From: Paraburkholderia hiiakae
GTDB taxonomy: Bacteria; Pseudomonadota; Gammaproteobacteria; Burkholderiales; Burkholderiaceae
Assembly: GCF_904848665.1 (NCBI RefSeq)
Contig: NZ_CAJHCQ010000003.1
Coordinates: forward strand, 124,001-188,000
Length of the DNA: 64,000 nt
Direction of reading: 5' to 3'
In this document: positions 45,334 to 53,071 of the stretch, one piece after another
How the letters are laid out: each line of letters opens with the position of its first letter
Numbering within the stretch: the first letter of the stretch is position 1
The notes under the pieces: model-generated
Database searches by the model: none
What the model was told of the DNA's origin: nothing
What the model saw: only the letters and a program-made list of their open reading frames with translations
Position numbers and translations under genes: made by a program

Positions 45334-46263
45334 TCAGCGCGCGTCGGGCAACGGCGCTTGCGGCGGTGTGCCTTGCGTCAGGTAGTGGCAGAGCCACTCG
45401 CTGGCGGGGCCGCGTGCCGCGTCGGTGCGATGGATCAGCGAGATGTTGTAGCTCACCGAGCGCCGGTCCGCGAGCGCGACGCGCACGAGCCGCCCGGCTT
45501 CGAGATCGGCTTCCACGAGATGCTTCGGCATCGATCCCCAGCCTAAGCCCGCGAGCAGCAGTCGGTGCTTGGCGCCGAGGTCACCGAGCTTCCACGCACG
45601 ATTGCTGTACACGCCGAAGTTTTGGCCTTCGGTGAGGCGGCTGCGGTCGGTGAGGACCAACTGCGTGTGCTCGCGTGCATCCGAAATACGCACGGGATGC
45701 TCCGCCTTGGCGAGCGGATGGCAGGGGGCGGCCACGAGCACGAGTTCCACGGTGCCGATGGACTGTGCCTCGATCACATGCGGCCAGTTGTGGTTCGGCC
45801 CGCTGATGCCCACCGCGCAATCGCCGTCGAGCACGAGCTTGAGCACGCCGCCAAGCGCTTCCATGGTGAGATTCAGTGCGACGGTGGGAAATGTGAACGC
45901 GAACGCCTGGAGCGCCTCGACGAGCCGCTGCGACGGAAACATCACGTCGACGGCCAGCGAAACCTCGCCTTCCAGCCCCCTCTGCAGGCCGGCCGCCTTG
46001 GCGTTAAGCTGACCCATGAGCAGATCGAGGCGGCGCGCGTCGGCGAGGATCGCGCGGCCGGCGGCCGTGAGTTGTGGCTTGCGCTTGCCGCGCTCGAACA
46101 GTGCGACGCCCAGCAGCGCCTCGAGATTGGCGATCGTATAGCTGACCACCGACTGGGCGCGGTCGAGCTGACGCGCCGCCGCCGAGAAGCTGCCGGTTTC
46201 GGCGACGGCGATCAGCGCGCGCAGCTGCTCGAGGCTAGGGGAGCGATCCGAGGTGCGGTCCAC
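45334..46263 (-). CDS. LysR-family transcriptional regulator
   Basis: 309 aa. The N-terminal winged helix-turn-helix is canonical: SPSLEQLRALIAVAETGSFS, then AARQLDRAQSVVSYTIANLE, followed by LGVALFERGKRKPQLTAAG. The effector domain covers about residues 95-300. It is divergent from the cytochrome b561-YceI operon 112 bp away, with a dyad in between, so that operon is the likely target. The effector cannot be inferred. Confidence 0.92.
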   Translation of the reverse strand: MDRTSDRSPSLEQLRALIAVAETGSFSAAARQLDRAQSVVSYTIANLEALLGVALFERGKRKPQLTAAGRAILADARRLDLLMGQLNAKAAGLQRGLEGEVSLAVDVMFPSQRLVEALQAFAFTFPTVALNLTMEALGGVLKLVLDGDCAVGISGPNHNWPHVIEAQSIGTVELVLVAAPCHPLAKAEHPVRISDAREHTQLVLTDRSRLTEGQNFGVYSNRAWKLGDLGAKHRLLLAGLGWGSMPKHLVEADLEAGRLVRVALADRRSVSYNISLIHRTDAARGPASEWLCHYLTQGTPPQAPLPDAR

Positions 46264-46295
46264 GAGGTGCGGTCCTTTTTGAACTATCGAAAAAG

Positions 46296-46312
46296 TGGAT
46301 GATAACCATCCA
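46296..46312. promoter_or_regulatory. Inverted repeat in the LysR / cytochrome b561 divergent region
   Basis: TGGATG, ATAAC, CATCCA form a perfect 6-bp dyad with T-N-A ends, placed 33 bp upstream of the LysR start and about 64 bp upstream of the b561 start. Its place and form suit a LysR recognition site that serves both genes. Confidence 0.6.
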
Positions 46313-46375
46313 TTTTAGACGATTGTTTGAATAGGTTTGGCCGGGTAAAGTGCACACCTCGAATATTGGAGTCGT

Positions 46376-46945
46376 ATGCCGATGAACCCTCACGTCAAGC
46401 CCGCCGGCCGCTATAGCGGCATTGCCATGCTGCTGCACTGGCTGATCGCCGCGTTGATCGTATGGGGCTTTGCGCTCGGCTGGGTCATGACCGACATTCC
46501 CGGCATCACGCCTACCAAGCTGCGCTACTTCTCGTGGCACAAATGGATTGGCGTGACCGTGCTCGCGCTGGTGCTCGTGCGCATTCTCTGGCGCGTCACG
46601 CATGCCGCCCCCGCGTTGCCCGGCTCCATGCATGGTTGGGAAAGGCTCGCCGCGCATCTGGGCCACGCCGCGCTCTACGTGCTGATGGTCGCGATTCCGG
46701 TGACGGGTTACCTCTATAGCTCGGCGGCCGGCATTCAGGTCGTGTACCTCGGCATCTGGCCGCTGCCCGTGCTGATCGCCCCCGACACCGCGCTCAAGGG
46801 TGTGCTGCGCATCGTGCATATCTCGCTGAACTACACCTTGCTCACCGTGGTCGTGCTGCACGTGCTCGCCGTCATCAAGCACCAGTTGATCGACCGCCAG
46901 AACATCCTCGCGCGCATGCTGCCGTTCGGCACGCCGCGCGACTGA
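46376..46945 (+). CDS. Cytochrome b561-family membrane haem protein
   Basis: 189 aa, four transmembrane helices. Haem-ligand histidines lie in AMLLHWLIAALIV, FSWHKWIGVT, HLGHAALYVLMVAIP and VVVLHVLAVIKH. It transfers electrons between quinone and a partner, sometimes superoxide. The ATG at 46376 has GGAG six bases upstream; a second ATG two codons later is possible. It is followed by two YceI genes, a grouping seen in many proteobacteria, probably under the divergent LysR regulator. Confidence 0.92.
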   Translation: MPMNPHVKPAGRYSGIAMLLHWLIAALIVWGFALGWVMTDIPGITPTKLRYFSWHKWIGVTVLALVLVRILWRVTHAAPALPGSMHGWERLAAHLGHAALYVLMVAIPVTGYLYSSAAGIQVVYLGIWPLPVLIAPDTALKGVLRIVHISLNYTLLTVVVLHVLAVIKHQLIDRQNILARMLPFGTPRD

Positions 46946-47006
46946 CTTTGCGGCGCGCACGCGCCGTATCCCTTTCCCGATGCTTCCCACCTTGGACCGA
47001 CTGATC

Positions 47007-47594
47007 ATGATCCAGCGTCTTGCCCATACCGCTTCTGTCGTCGCACTCGGCGCGGCGCTCGCCGCCGGCGCAGCTTTTGCCACGACTTTCACCACGAACG
47101 CCAACGCCGCGGCCGAAGCCGCGAAGAACTCCGTGACCGCCGTGTTCAAGCAGATGAACGTGCCGGTCGAAGGGCGCTTCAACCACTTCACCGCCGACGT
47201 GCGCTTCGATCCGGCGAACGTCGCGGCATCGAGCGCGAAGCTCGACGTCGAGGTGGCGAGCTTCGACATCGGCGCTCCGGAATACAACAAGGAGGTCGCC
47301 GGCGACGAGTGGTTCGACGCCTCACATTTCCCGCACGCGAGCTTCGTCTCCACGCAAATCAAGCCGGGCGCGAACGGCGCGTTCACGGTGGCCGGCAAGC
47401 TGACCATCAAAGGCAAGACGACCGACGTCGTCGTGCCGGTGCAATACCGCAAGGATGGCGCCAACCAGGTGTTCGACGGCACGCTGCCCATCAAGCGCCT
47501 CGCGTACGGCATCGGCTCGGGCGAGTGGAAGGACACCTCGATCGTCGCCGACGACGTGCAGATCAAGTTTCACATCGTGTCCGCCGCGCACTGA
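47007..47594 (+). CDS. YceI-family periplasmic protein, first copy
   Basis: About 195 aa. The signal peptide (MIQRLAHTASVVALGAALAA) ends near AFA. The YceI lipocalin-like barrel shows VTAVFKQMNVPVEGRFNHF, VEVASFDIGAPEYN and DEWFDASHFPHASFVSTQI. It binds isoprenoid lipids or quinones in the periplasm. ATG at 47007 was chosen because it starts the signal peptide; an in-frame ATG nine codons earlier is possible. It is clearly distinct in sequence from the second copy, so the pair is not a recent duplication. Confidence 0.87.
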   Translation: MIQRLAHTASVVALGAALAAGAAFATTFTTNANAAAEAAKNSVTAVFKQMNVPVEGRFNHFTADVRFDPANVAASSAKLDVEVASFDIGAPEYNKEVAGDEWFDASHFPHASFVSTQIKPGANGAFTVAGKLTIKGKTTDVVVPVQYRKDGANQVFDGTLPIKRLAYGIGSGEWKDTSIVADDVQIKFHIVSAAH

Positions 47595-47648
47595 AGCGCG
47601 ACCGGCATCGCTTTTTCACTCAGTTTCTTTCGCACCAGGAATCGATTC

Positions 47649-48239
47649 ATGAAGACCACGATTTTCGCCGCGGCCGTTGCCGCCTCGCTCGCAGCCTTCG
47701 TCGCCACGCCCGCGCTCGCGGCTGCGACGACCTACAACCTCGACCCGATGCACACGTATCCGAGCTTCGAAGCCGATCACTTCGGCGGCGTCTCGGTGTG
47801 GCGCGGCAAGTTCACGAAGAGCTCGGGCACCGTCACGCTCGACCGCGCGGCGAAGACGGGCACGGTGGACGTGACGATCGACGCGTCGTCGATCGATACG
47901 GGCAACTCGCAGCTCGACAAGCATGTGAGCTCGGGCGAATTCCTCGACACCGCGAAGTACCCGACGGCGACCTACAAGGGCACGTCGATCCGCTTCGACG
48001 GCGACAAGCCCGTGGAAGTGATCGGCACGTTCACGCTGCACGGCGTGACGAAGCCGCTGAACCTGAAGATCGACTCGTTCAAGTGCTTCCAGAACCCGAT
48101 GCTCAAGCGTGAAGTGTGCGGCGCGGACGCGTCGGCGCAATTCGACCGCGCGGACTACGGCGTGAACTGGGGCCAGTCGTATGGCTTCAAGACGGCTACG
48201 ACGCTGCAGATCCAGGTGGAAGGCGTCAAGGCAGACTGA
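47649..48239 (+). CDS. YceI-family periplasmic protein, second copy
   Basis: 196 aa. The signal peptide ends at PALAA; the YceI core begins [20 protein letters not shown] and contains [19 protein letters not shown] and [18 protein letters not shown]. Cys residues (FKCFQ, EVCGAD) near the C-terminus could form a disulphide. It is closer to canonical E. coli YceI than the first copy. It lies 54 bp downstream of it and is followed by a terminator, closing the b561-yceI-yceI operon. Confidence 0.92.
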   Translation: MKTTIFAAAVAASLAAFVATPALAAATTYNLDPMHTYPSFEADHFGGVSVWRGKFTKSSGTVTLDRAAKTGTVDVTIDASSIDTGNSQLDKHVSSGEFLDTAKYPTATYKGTSIRFDGDKPVEVIGTFTLHGVTKPLNLKIDSFKCFQNPMLKREVCGADASAQFDRADYGVNWGQSYGFKTATTLQIQVEGVKAD

Positions 48240-48277
48240 GTTTGCGCGCGGCGTGGGCCGCGCCTCGCTCGATGCGA

Positions 48278-48311
48278 AGCCCGCGCGCTGTTTGGCACGC
48301 GGGCTTTTTTT
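48278..48311 (+). terminator. Terminator of the b561-yceI operon
   Basis: An 8-bp stem, AGCCCGCG and CGCGGGCT (48278-48304), is followed by seven Ts. Confidence 0.88.
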
Positions 48312-48344
48312 GTTACTGGTAGCGATAAGTAGTACGAAGTGTCG

Positions 48345-48791
48345 TCAGTGGATTGGGGACGTTGCGTGCGTGCTGCGCGGCGACAGCGCGACATCGACGA
48401 CGTGCGAATGCCAGATACCGCAGGTGGCTTTCACGGGAACCCAGGCGTACTTGCCGCGCACCTTGGCGAAGGCGTGCAGGTGGATCAACGTGTCGATGGA
48501 CGTGACAGGCGTGAGCGCATCGCTTGCGGCGGGCACGGGCGTGGCATTGACGGGCGTGGGCTGCTCGATCTTCGCCGAGAGCGCGCGGCGGTCGGGCACG
48601 AGGAGCGAATCGTAGCGCTGCGCCTTGTGCACCCACTGGTCGAGCGCGGCAACGCAATTGACGACGGTGTCCGGCACGCGAATGCGGCGCAGGTATTCGT
48701 AGTCTTCGGGTTGCGGTTGGACTTGCGCCTGAACGCGCAGACTGAGCCAGAAAAGCGCGAGCAGAGCGCAGGCAAGGGTCGTGAACTTCAT
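48345..48791 (-). CDS. Secreted protein of unknown function (possibly BspC-like)
   Basis: 148 aa. The signal peptide (MKFTTLACALLALFWLSLRV, cleavage near QAQ) sets the start at 48791; the open frame runs far upstream through the tRNA fragment and is not used. The mature part contains two Cys (VVNCVAAL and VKATCGIWHSHVV), suggesting a disulphide, and a short Thr/Pro linker. It resembles small exported Burkholderia proteins annotated as BspC, but I am not certain. It is the native chromosomal neighbour on the left of the tRNA-Lys insertion. Confidence 0.72.
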   Translation of the reverse strand: MKFTTLACALLALFWLSLRVQAQVQPQPEDYEYLRRIRVPDTVVNCVAALDQWVHKAQRYDSLLVPDRRALSAKIEQPTPVNATPVPAASDALTPVTSIDTLIHLHAFAKVRGKYAWVPVKATCGIWHSHVVDVALSPRSTHATSPIH

Positions 48792-48916
48792 GATGACGTG
48801 GCCTGTGCAGCGGAGAGGGGACGGCGGGGGAGGGCGGAGTATACATGCTGGACGCATGCTCGCGTGCCGAGCCTTCCAAGGCCGGTTGTGGGCGAGGCGC
48901 CGTACGCTGCAAAGCA

Positions 48917-48944
48917 AAAAGCCCAGTCCGGAGACTGGGCTTTT
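48917..48944 (-). terminator. Duplicated tRNA-Lys terminator (left copy)
   Basis: This is the same 12-bp perfect stem and CGGA loop as at 52780, with a T tract on the minus strand. It may now stop transcription that leaves the insert leftward. Confidence 0.85.
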
Positions 48945-48956
48945 CGTTTGATTCTT

Positions 48957-49009
48957 TGGTAGGCCGTACGGGATTCGAACCTGTGACCAACGGATTAAAA
49001 GTCCGCTGC
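48957..49009 (-). pseudogene. Truncated tRNA-Lys(UUU), 3' 53 nt only
   Basis: Anticodon arm, variable loop, T arm and the CCA-encoding acceptor end are kept; the first 23 nt (acceptor 5' strand and D arm) are missing. It cannot make a tRNA. It marks the displaced original 3' end, the standard scar of site-specific insertion into a tRNA gene. Confidence 0.92.
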
Positions 49010-49304
49010 GCCAACGGCGAAGTTCACGCCTAGCGACGTGCCGGGCGCCCGGGCATTCGCTCGCTGCATTGCTCTCAGTCAATCCATCGCGATTTTCGGG
49101 CGGACGCCTCTTGAAGCGAAATCCCCTGAAGGGTTATCAACGCTGGACGGGCTTTGAACAGGCCCGCATCGCGGCCTTCTCCTGCTTTGGAGTCCCGATG
49201 TTCCGGGCCGCGCTGAATCAGTTCGCGCACGCGCAGAAAGTCCAAATCGCGACGCGGCACGCGCGAGCCAGTCCACCCCGAACTGACAGGAGCAGGCAAG
49301 ACAC
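49010..49304 (+). other. 295-bp leader region of the insert
   Basis: This lies between the truncated tRNA and the effector gene. No protein-like frame was recognised on either strand. It must hold the effector promoter, although no clear -35/-10 pair was found. It is GC-rich like the first part of the effector gene. Confidence 0.45.
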
Positions 49305-52091
49305 ATGGCTAACCACCATCATCCGCATCAGCCGGCAGCGCCCGCGACACCCACGCCTCCGCCGCAGCCACAATGGCAGCCGCTGAACTGGAGCTTCCCG
49401 TTTGCCCCTAAAACCGGTAATCCAGCCGATCCGCAGACCTGGCTCAAGGCACTCGCCAATACGGACGGCGGATTCTATCCGCTGGGTCTGAACGGCATGT
49501 ATCACGGCGGCATCCACTTCGACGCGGGCACGGGCGGCGTGCTCAAACAGGGCGATGGCGTCAAAGTCATTGCTGATGGCGAGGTGGTGGCGTACCGGCT
49601 GGATTCAGCCTACCCCGAACTGACCTATCCGACCACGCCGCCCCATTACGCGTTGTACTCGACCGGTTTTGTGCTGGTGCGCCACCGGCTCGTGCTGCCA
49701 CCCACGCCGACGCCTGCTGGGTCTCCTGCTGGCGCGTCGGGGGCATCGGCTCCGGCCGCCGCACCGACAGGCGCGAGCGGCACGCAGGCTCCGAAGGCGT
49801 ATGAGCCGCACGCCGACGAAGTGCTGGAGTTCTACAGCCTGTACATGCACCAGCTCGACTGGAAGGGCTACCAGGACGCGGTGCAGGCGAGCGGCACGCA
49901 ATCCGCCCCGGCGATTCAACCGCTGCCTTTCTGGCAGGGCGAACGGCATTTCTGTGTGGGCGCGAAAGCGAGCGACCACCAGGCGCGGCCCCCGCAACTC
50001 AATACGCCGCTCGCCTTCGCGCAGCCTACAGACGGGCTGGGCGCGGCCCTGCTGGGCGGCGGCGCAGCGCTCGGTGGTGTTACGTCAGACCCGGCATTGG
50101 AAAGCGGTCACGCGCTGTCGCAGTATCAGGACAAGGTGCGTTACGTCGTGCCGCCAGGCAGCCCGGCAGACGCTTCGCAGAACACCGATACGCCACAAAC
50201 CGGCATCCGTATCTGCGAGCGTGCATCGGGATCGGTAATCGGCCTGCTGCCGCGTGGCGGCGAACTCACGACTGTCGGCAACGCCACGAAAGGCTGGGCG
50301 CAGATTGCGGCCATCACGAAGGGCGCGGCGGTTGCTGCCGTCTTGGGCCGCACGCCGGACCCGAGAGCGGTAACGGGCTGGGTGAATCTGGACGAACTCG
50401 ATGCGGTAGTCGATCCGAAACCGCTGGATACAGTCGTTGTGCTCGATACGCCGTTCAAGGTGAGCGCGGGCGATGTGGTGGGCTATCTGGGCGAGTACCA
50501 GAACTCCAGCGAGGCGAGTTTGCTGCCGCCCAAGCTGGTCCGCCCGTTGCTTCACGTCGAGGTGTTCACCGGGGCGCAGATCAACGACTTCATCAGCAAG
50601 AGCAAGGAACGGGCGAAGAAGCTGCCGGACGGCAAAACGCTGCTGGTGATCCAGCAGGGTGCGAACCTGGTCAAGCCCGCCGATGCGCAACGCAATACAG
50701 ACCTTGCGGGCCTCACGCTCGCACTTGCGAAAGGCGATCCCGGTAAGGGATGCTGGGCCAAGGTTCAGCCGACCCGGATGCCGGCGCAGCCCAGCGCACA
50801 GGGGCACGGCCACGCTCACGCCCATCCCGCCAGTGGCACGCCCGTAGGCAATCCACTGTGGGTCGAGCGCAAGAATGCGGGCAAGGTTGCCGGCGAAATT
50901 GTCCAGACCTGGACAGAGTTTCCTTTGCAGCTCGCCAACGCCGAGGACAAGGCGGTTGGCTTCCAGCAGGTGCTTTCGCGCGCCCAGCTTGACCAGCTTT
51001 CCGAACCCGCCAACGCGACGGACGACAAGGGCGCGCAATGGTGGTCAGTTGACGCGGGCGATACGAACGGCTGGACGATGCATAGCTGGGTGCGTGAAAA
51101 GGACCATCTTGATACGCGGTGGGAAAGTCCCTGGGCGTGGCCGGGATTCGATACGGTCGATACGACGGGCACGCCCCTGATCGACATGTACCGGCGCAAC
51201 CTGTTTGAGACGCAACAGCTGTTCGACGGCGAGGACAAGGAATTCAGTCCTGTGGCGGCAACGGTCAACGCCGGGGAGTTTATCGGCAAGCTGGCGAAGG
51301 CGGCAAAGAGCCAGGGCGACGGCAAGGGCAGCGTGAAGCCCGCTGACCTGAGAAGGGCGCTTGTGACCCCCTGGCTTGCTGAGGCTATCTCGCACCTGAT
51401 CTTCCGTTACGAGAGTGAATGGGGCGGCGACATGGGCAAGTGGGAGGCACTGTCGCGGCTGATGGGCAACGGAAAGATGGTCTGGCAGACCGAGCTTGAG
51501 CGCATCAAGAAACTGCAATGGTGGGACAAGGTGAGCGCGGTCAAGGGCTTTCCTGCCAGCGCAGACGTTTGGCACATTCATCCGATTGGATTGATTGGAA
51601 ATTTCTTAAAAGCTCGACGACAAGTTCAAGGTAACGGACGATATCCGTCCGACGTTATTGAGGCAGCTCAACTCGCACAAACAAAATGGCAAATTCCTGC
51701 GTGTATTAGTTTGGCTCAATGGGCGTTTGAGAGTGGGTATGGACACCACATGCCGCCAGATAGCAACAATCCATTTGGTATCAAAGCGAACCACCAGGAT
51801 ATTGCAAGCGGTAACTATGTGATGGCTATGACAACCGAGGTCATTCATGGGATACGAGAGCGCGTACCACAGCCATTCAGAAAATTCGCGAGTATTGACG
51901 ATGCGTTTGACTATCATGGTCGCTTATTGGCAACCGGAGGTGCCTACGCAATTGCACGAAGTGCGCTTCCCGATCCTTTTGGCTTCGCAAACGGCTTGAC
52001 TGGACACTATGCGACCGAGCCGAATTACGGACAAAAATTGATCGACGGATATATCAATCCAGATAATCTCACGCAATACGATAATTTTTAA
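49305..52091 (+). CDS. Peptidoglycan-targeting effector: M23-like backbone with C-terminal GH73 glucosaminidase
   Basis: 928 aa, no signal peptide, AGGAG upstream. Residues about 30-430 look like an M23-type peptidase fold (MYHGGIHFDAGTGG, VKVIADGEVVAYR, FYSLYMHQLDW, RPLLHVEVFTG), interrupted by Pro/Ala-rich linkers and an SH3-like stretch (GWVNLDELDAV). The usual HxH is L-L-H, so peptidase activity may be lost. A middle region ends with VWHIHPIGLIGNFL near residue 765. Residues about 770-928 are a glucosaminidase domain: SLAQWAFESGYGHHM with likely catalytic Glu809, NNPFGIKA, and NYGQKLIDGYI. GC drops sharply at this last domain. This fits a T6SS-type polymorphic effector; T6SS delivery is inferred. 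Confidence 0.82.
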   Translation: MANHHHPHQPAAPATPTPPPQPQWQPLNWSFPFAPKTGNPADPQTWLKALANTDGGFYPLGLNGMYHGGIHFDAGTGGVLKQGDGVKVIADGEVVAYRLDSAYPELTYPTTPPHYALYSTGFVLVRHRLVLPPTPTPAGSPAGASGASAPAAAPTGASGTQAPKAYEPHADEVLEFYSLYMHQLDWKGYQDAVQASGTQSAPAIQPLPFWQGERHFCVGAKASDHQARPPQLNTPLAFAQPTDGLGAALLGGGAALGGVTSDPALESGHALSQYQDKVRYVVPPGSPADASQNTDTPQTGIRICERASGSVIGLLPRGGELTTVGNATKGWAQIAAITKGAAVAAVLGRTPDPRAVTGWVNLDELDAVVDPKPLDTVVVLDTPFKVSAGDVVGYLGEYQNSSEASLLPPKLVRPLLHVEVFTGAQINDFISKSKERAKKLPDGKTLLVIQQGANLVKPADAQRNTDLAGLTLALAKGDPGKGCWAKVQPTRMPAQPSAQGHGHAHAHPASGTPVGNPLWVERKNAGKVAGEIVQTWTEFPLQLANAEDKAVGFQQVLSRAQLDQLSEPANATDDKGAQWWSVDAGDTNGWTMHSWVREKDHLDTRWESPWAWPGFDTVDTTGTPLIDMYRRNLFETQQLFDGEDKEFSPVAATVNAGEFIGKLAKAAKSQGDGKGSVKPADLRRALVTPWLAEAISHLIFRYESEWGGDMGKWEALSRLMGNGKMVWQTELERIKKLQWWDKVSAVKGFPASADVWHIHPIGLIGNFLKARRQVQGNGRYPSDVIEAAQLAQTKWQIPACISLAQWAFESGYGHHMPPDSNNPFGIKANHQDIASGNYVMAMTTEVIHGIRERVPQPFRKFASIDDAFDYHGRLLATGGAYAIARSALPDPFGFANGLTGHYATEPNYGQKLIDGYINPDNLTQYDNF

Positions 52092-52099
52092 ATGAGGTT

Positions 52100-52495
52100 A
52101 TGCATAAGATGCCTGATTTTAGAAAATTCTCGAGCAAGGCGAATCAGTTTGTGTTAACCCTGATGGTCGTTTCCCTTTTCTGCCAAACGGCCAGAGCAGA
52201 CTGCGGTGACGCGAGCAATATCGCAGAAAAACAAGGGATATATATTCCCGGCGATGATTCCGAGCGACAGGTTATTGGGAAGGGGCGCTTGCAGTTTTAC
52301 TCCGCGCCGGATGAGAAATGTAAAATGGCCGGGGTTTTTGTGCTCCCTAAGGAGAGGTTAAACGTCTATTACGAGTACGGAAAATATACATCGGTTATAT
52401 ATATAAATCCCAAGACAAGTGCGCGCGCAAGTGGATGGGTGAGGTCTGACCGGCTGCGGTCAACGGGCTTGGGTATAGCGCCGCATCAGCAGTAG
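52100..52495 (+). CDS. Probable periplasmic immunity protein with SH3-like domain
   Basis: 131 aa. A signal peptide (FVLTLMVVSLFCQTARA before DCGD) exports it to the periplasm, where a peptidoglycan hydrolase would act. The mature part reads as a small beta-barrel: GRLQFYSAPDEKCKMAGVFV, then NVYYEYGKYTSVIYIN and SGWVRSDRL, the pattern of bacterial SH3 domains. Two Cys (DCGD, EKCK) may pair. It starts 8 bp after the effector stop and shares the low GC of the toxin domain, the usual sign of a toxin-immunity cassette. Start may be the ATG three codons in. Confidence 0.72.
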   Translation: MHKMPDFRKFSSKANQFVLTLMVVSLFCQTARADCGDASNIAEKQGIYIPGDDSERQVIGKGRLQFYSAPDEKCKMAGVFVLPKERLNVYYEYGKYTSVIYINPKTSARASGWVRSDRLRSTGLGIAPHQQ

Positions 52496-52773
52496 GTGCA
52501 GATCCCGGCTTTTGGCTAGCGCCGGGTAATCCCCGCAAGTCTGCGACGGGACCACGCAATCGATCCTGGCCGCCTCAACCTTGTTCGCGAAGATGTGCTT
52601 GCCGAAGTCAGAGGCGATAGCCCTGTACGCGAACGAACGCGAAGAAGCGGCGGTAGTGCTGATGCGCGCACCTGCCGCCAGCGTCGATGATGCGCCTGAC
52701 GATTGGCAAAGCCGCTTGGAGGTTGTGGGCAGCGGTGCCCAAATTTGTCGACGGAGTGTCTACATGGGCGTAG
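52496..52773. other. 278-bp unassigned DNA where an integrase would be expected
   Basis: High-GC DNA between the immunity gene and the tRNA-proximal repeat. Open frames on both strands (for example plus-strand 52563-52814) do not match any family I know, and none shows a tyrosine recombinase motif (R..HxxR..Y). It may be debris of an integrase, a transposase or an older cargo gene. Confidence 0.5.
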
Positions 52774-52872
52774 AAAGCAAAAAGCCCAGTCCGGAGACTG
52801 GGCTTTTCGTTTGATTCTTTGGTAGGCCGTACGGGATTCGAACCTGTGACCAACGGATTAAAAGTCCGCTGC
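52774..52872. repeat. 99-bp direct repeat, right copy (att-like, within intact tRNA-Lys)
   Basis: Identical to 48911-49009. Here the repeat is continuous with the 5' part of the tRNA, so the gene remains functional. The boundary with unique sequence falls inside the tRNA at 52872/52873, just upstream of the anticodon stem in tRNA order. Confidence 0.93.
52780..52807 (-). terminator. tRNA-Lys terminator
   Basis: A 12-bp perfect stem, AAAAGCCCAGTC with GACTGGGCTTTT, and a CGGA loop, 13 bases after the tRNA 3' end. The minus strand continues with Ts (TTTTTGCTTT). Confidence 0.9.
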
Positions 52873-52895
52873 TCTACCAGCTGAGCTAACGACCC
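52820..52895 (-). tRNA. tRNA-Lys (anticodon UUU)
   Basis: 76 nt including an encoded CCA. On the minus strand it begins GGGTCGTTAGCTCAGCTGG; the D arm, an anticodon loop CTTTTAA with anticodon TTT, the T arm GGTTCGAATCC and acceptor end ACGGCCTACCA are intact. The acceptor stem pairs with two G-U pairs. It is the insertion site of the adjacent element. A 176-bp spacer follows to cpoB, which is read in the same direction. Confidence 0.97.
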
Positions 52896-53071
52896 AAAAG
52901 AGAAGCGGGATTATAGCGGCGCATGGCCTAAGCGTCAACCATTGCCGCCATAAAACCGATGGAGTAGCCCGAGGCACGCCGTGCCCCGGGCTTTCCCTGT
53001 ACGCGAGAGGCGCGTTTCGCGGGACCGGCAATACGCCAGCGCCACATCACGCCAAAACCAGCCAGCAGCGC

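Larger units (their letters stand above)
48911..49009. repeat. 99-bp direct repeat, left copy (att-like)
   Basis: This is identical over all 99 bases, by manual comparison, to 52774-52872, 3863 bp away. It comprises the 3' 53 bases of tRNA-Lys plus 46 bp beyond, including the tRNA terminator. The sequence diverges at once on both sides (G versus T after position 49009). This is the outer end of the insertion. Confidence 0.93.
49010..52773. mobile_element. Small tRNA-Lys-associated insert carrying an effector-immunity pair
   Basis: A 3.76-kb segment lies between the two copies of the 99-bp repeat, directly downstream of an intact tRNA-Lys. Content: a 295-bp leader, a 928-aa effector gene, an immunity-like gene 8 bp further on, and 278 bp of unassigned DNA next to the tRNA. 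No integrase, vgrG, paar or other T6SS gene is visible. It may be a cargo-only island moved by an integrase supplied in trans, or the deleted remnant of a bigger island. Confidence 0.82.

Noticed and set aside
48957..49009. A second functional tRNA-Lys
   Set aside because: The acceptor 5' strand and D arm are missing, so it cannot fold. It is an att-type remnant.
52581..52814. A 77-codon frame running from the insert into the right repeat
   Set aside because: It reads through the tRNA terminator and has no recognisable motif, and no matching frame exists at the left repeat.
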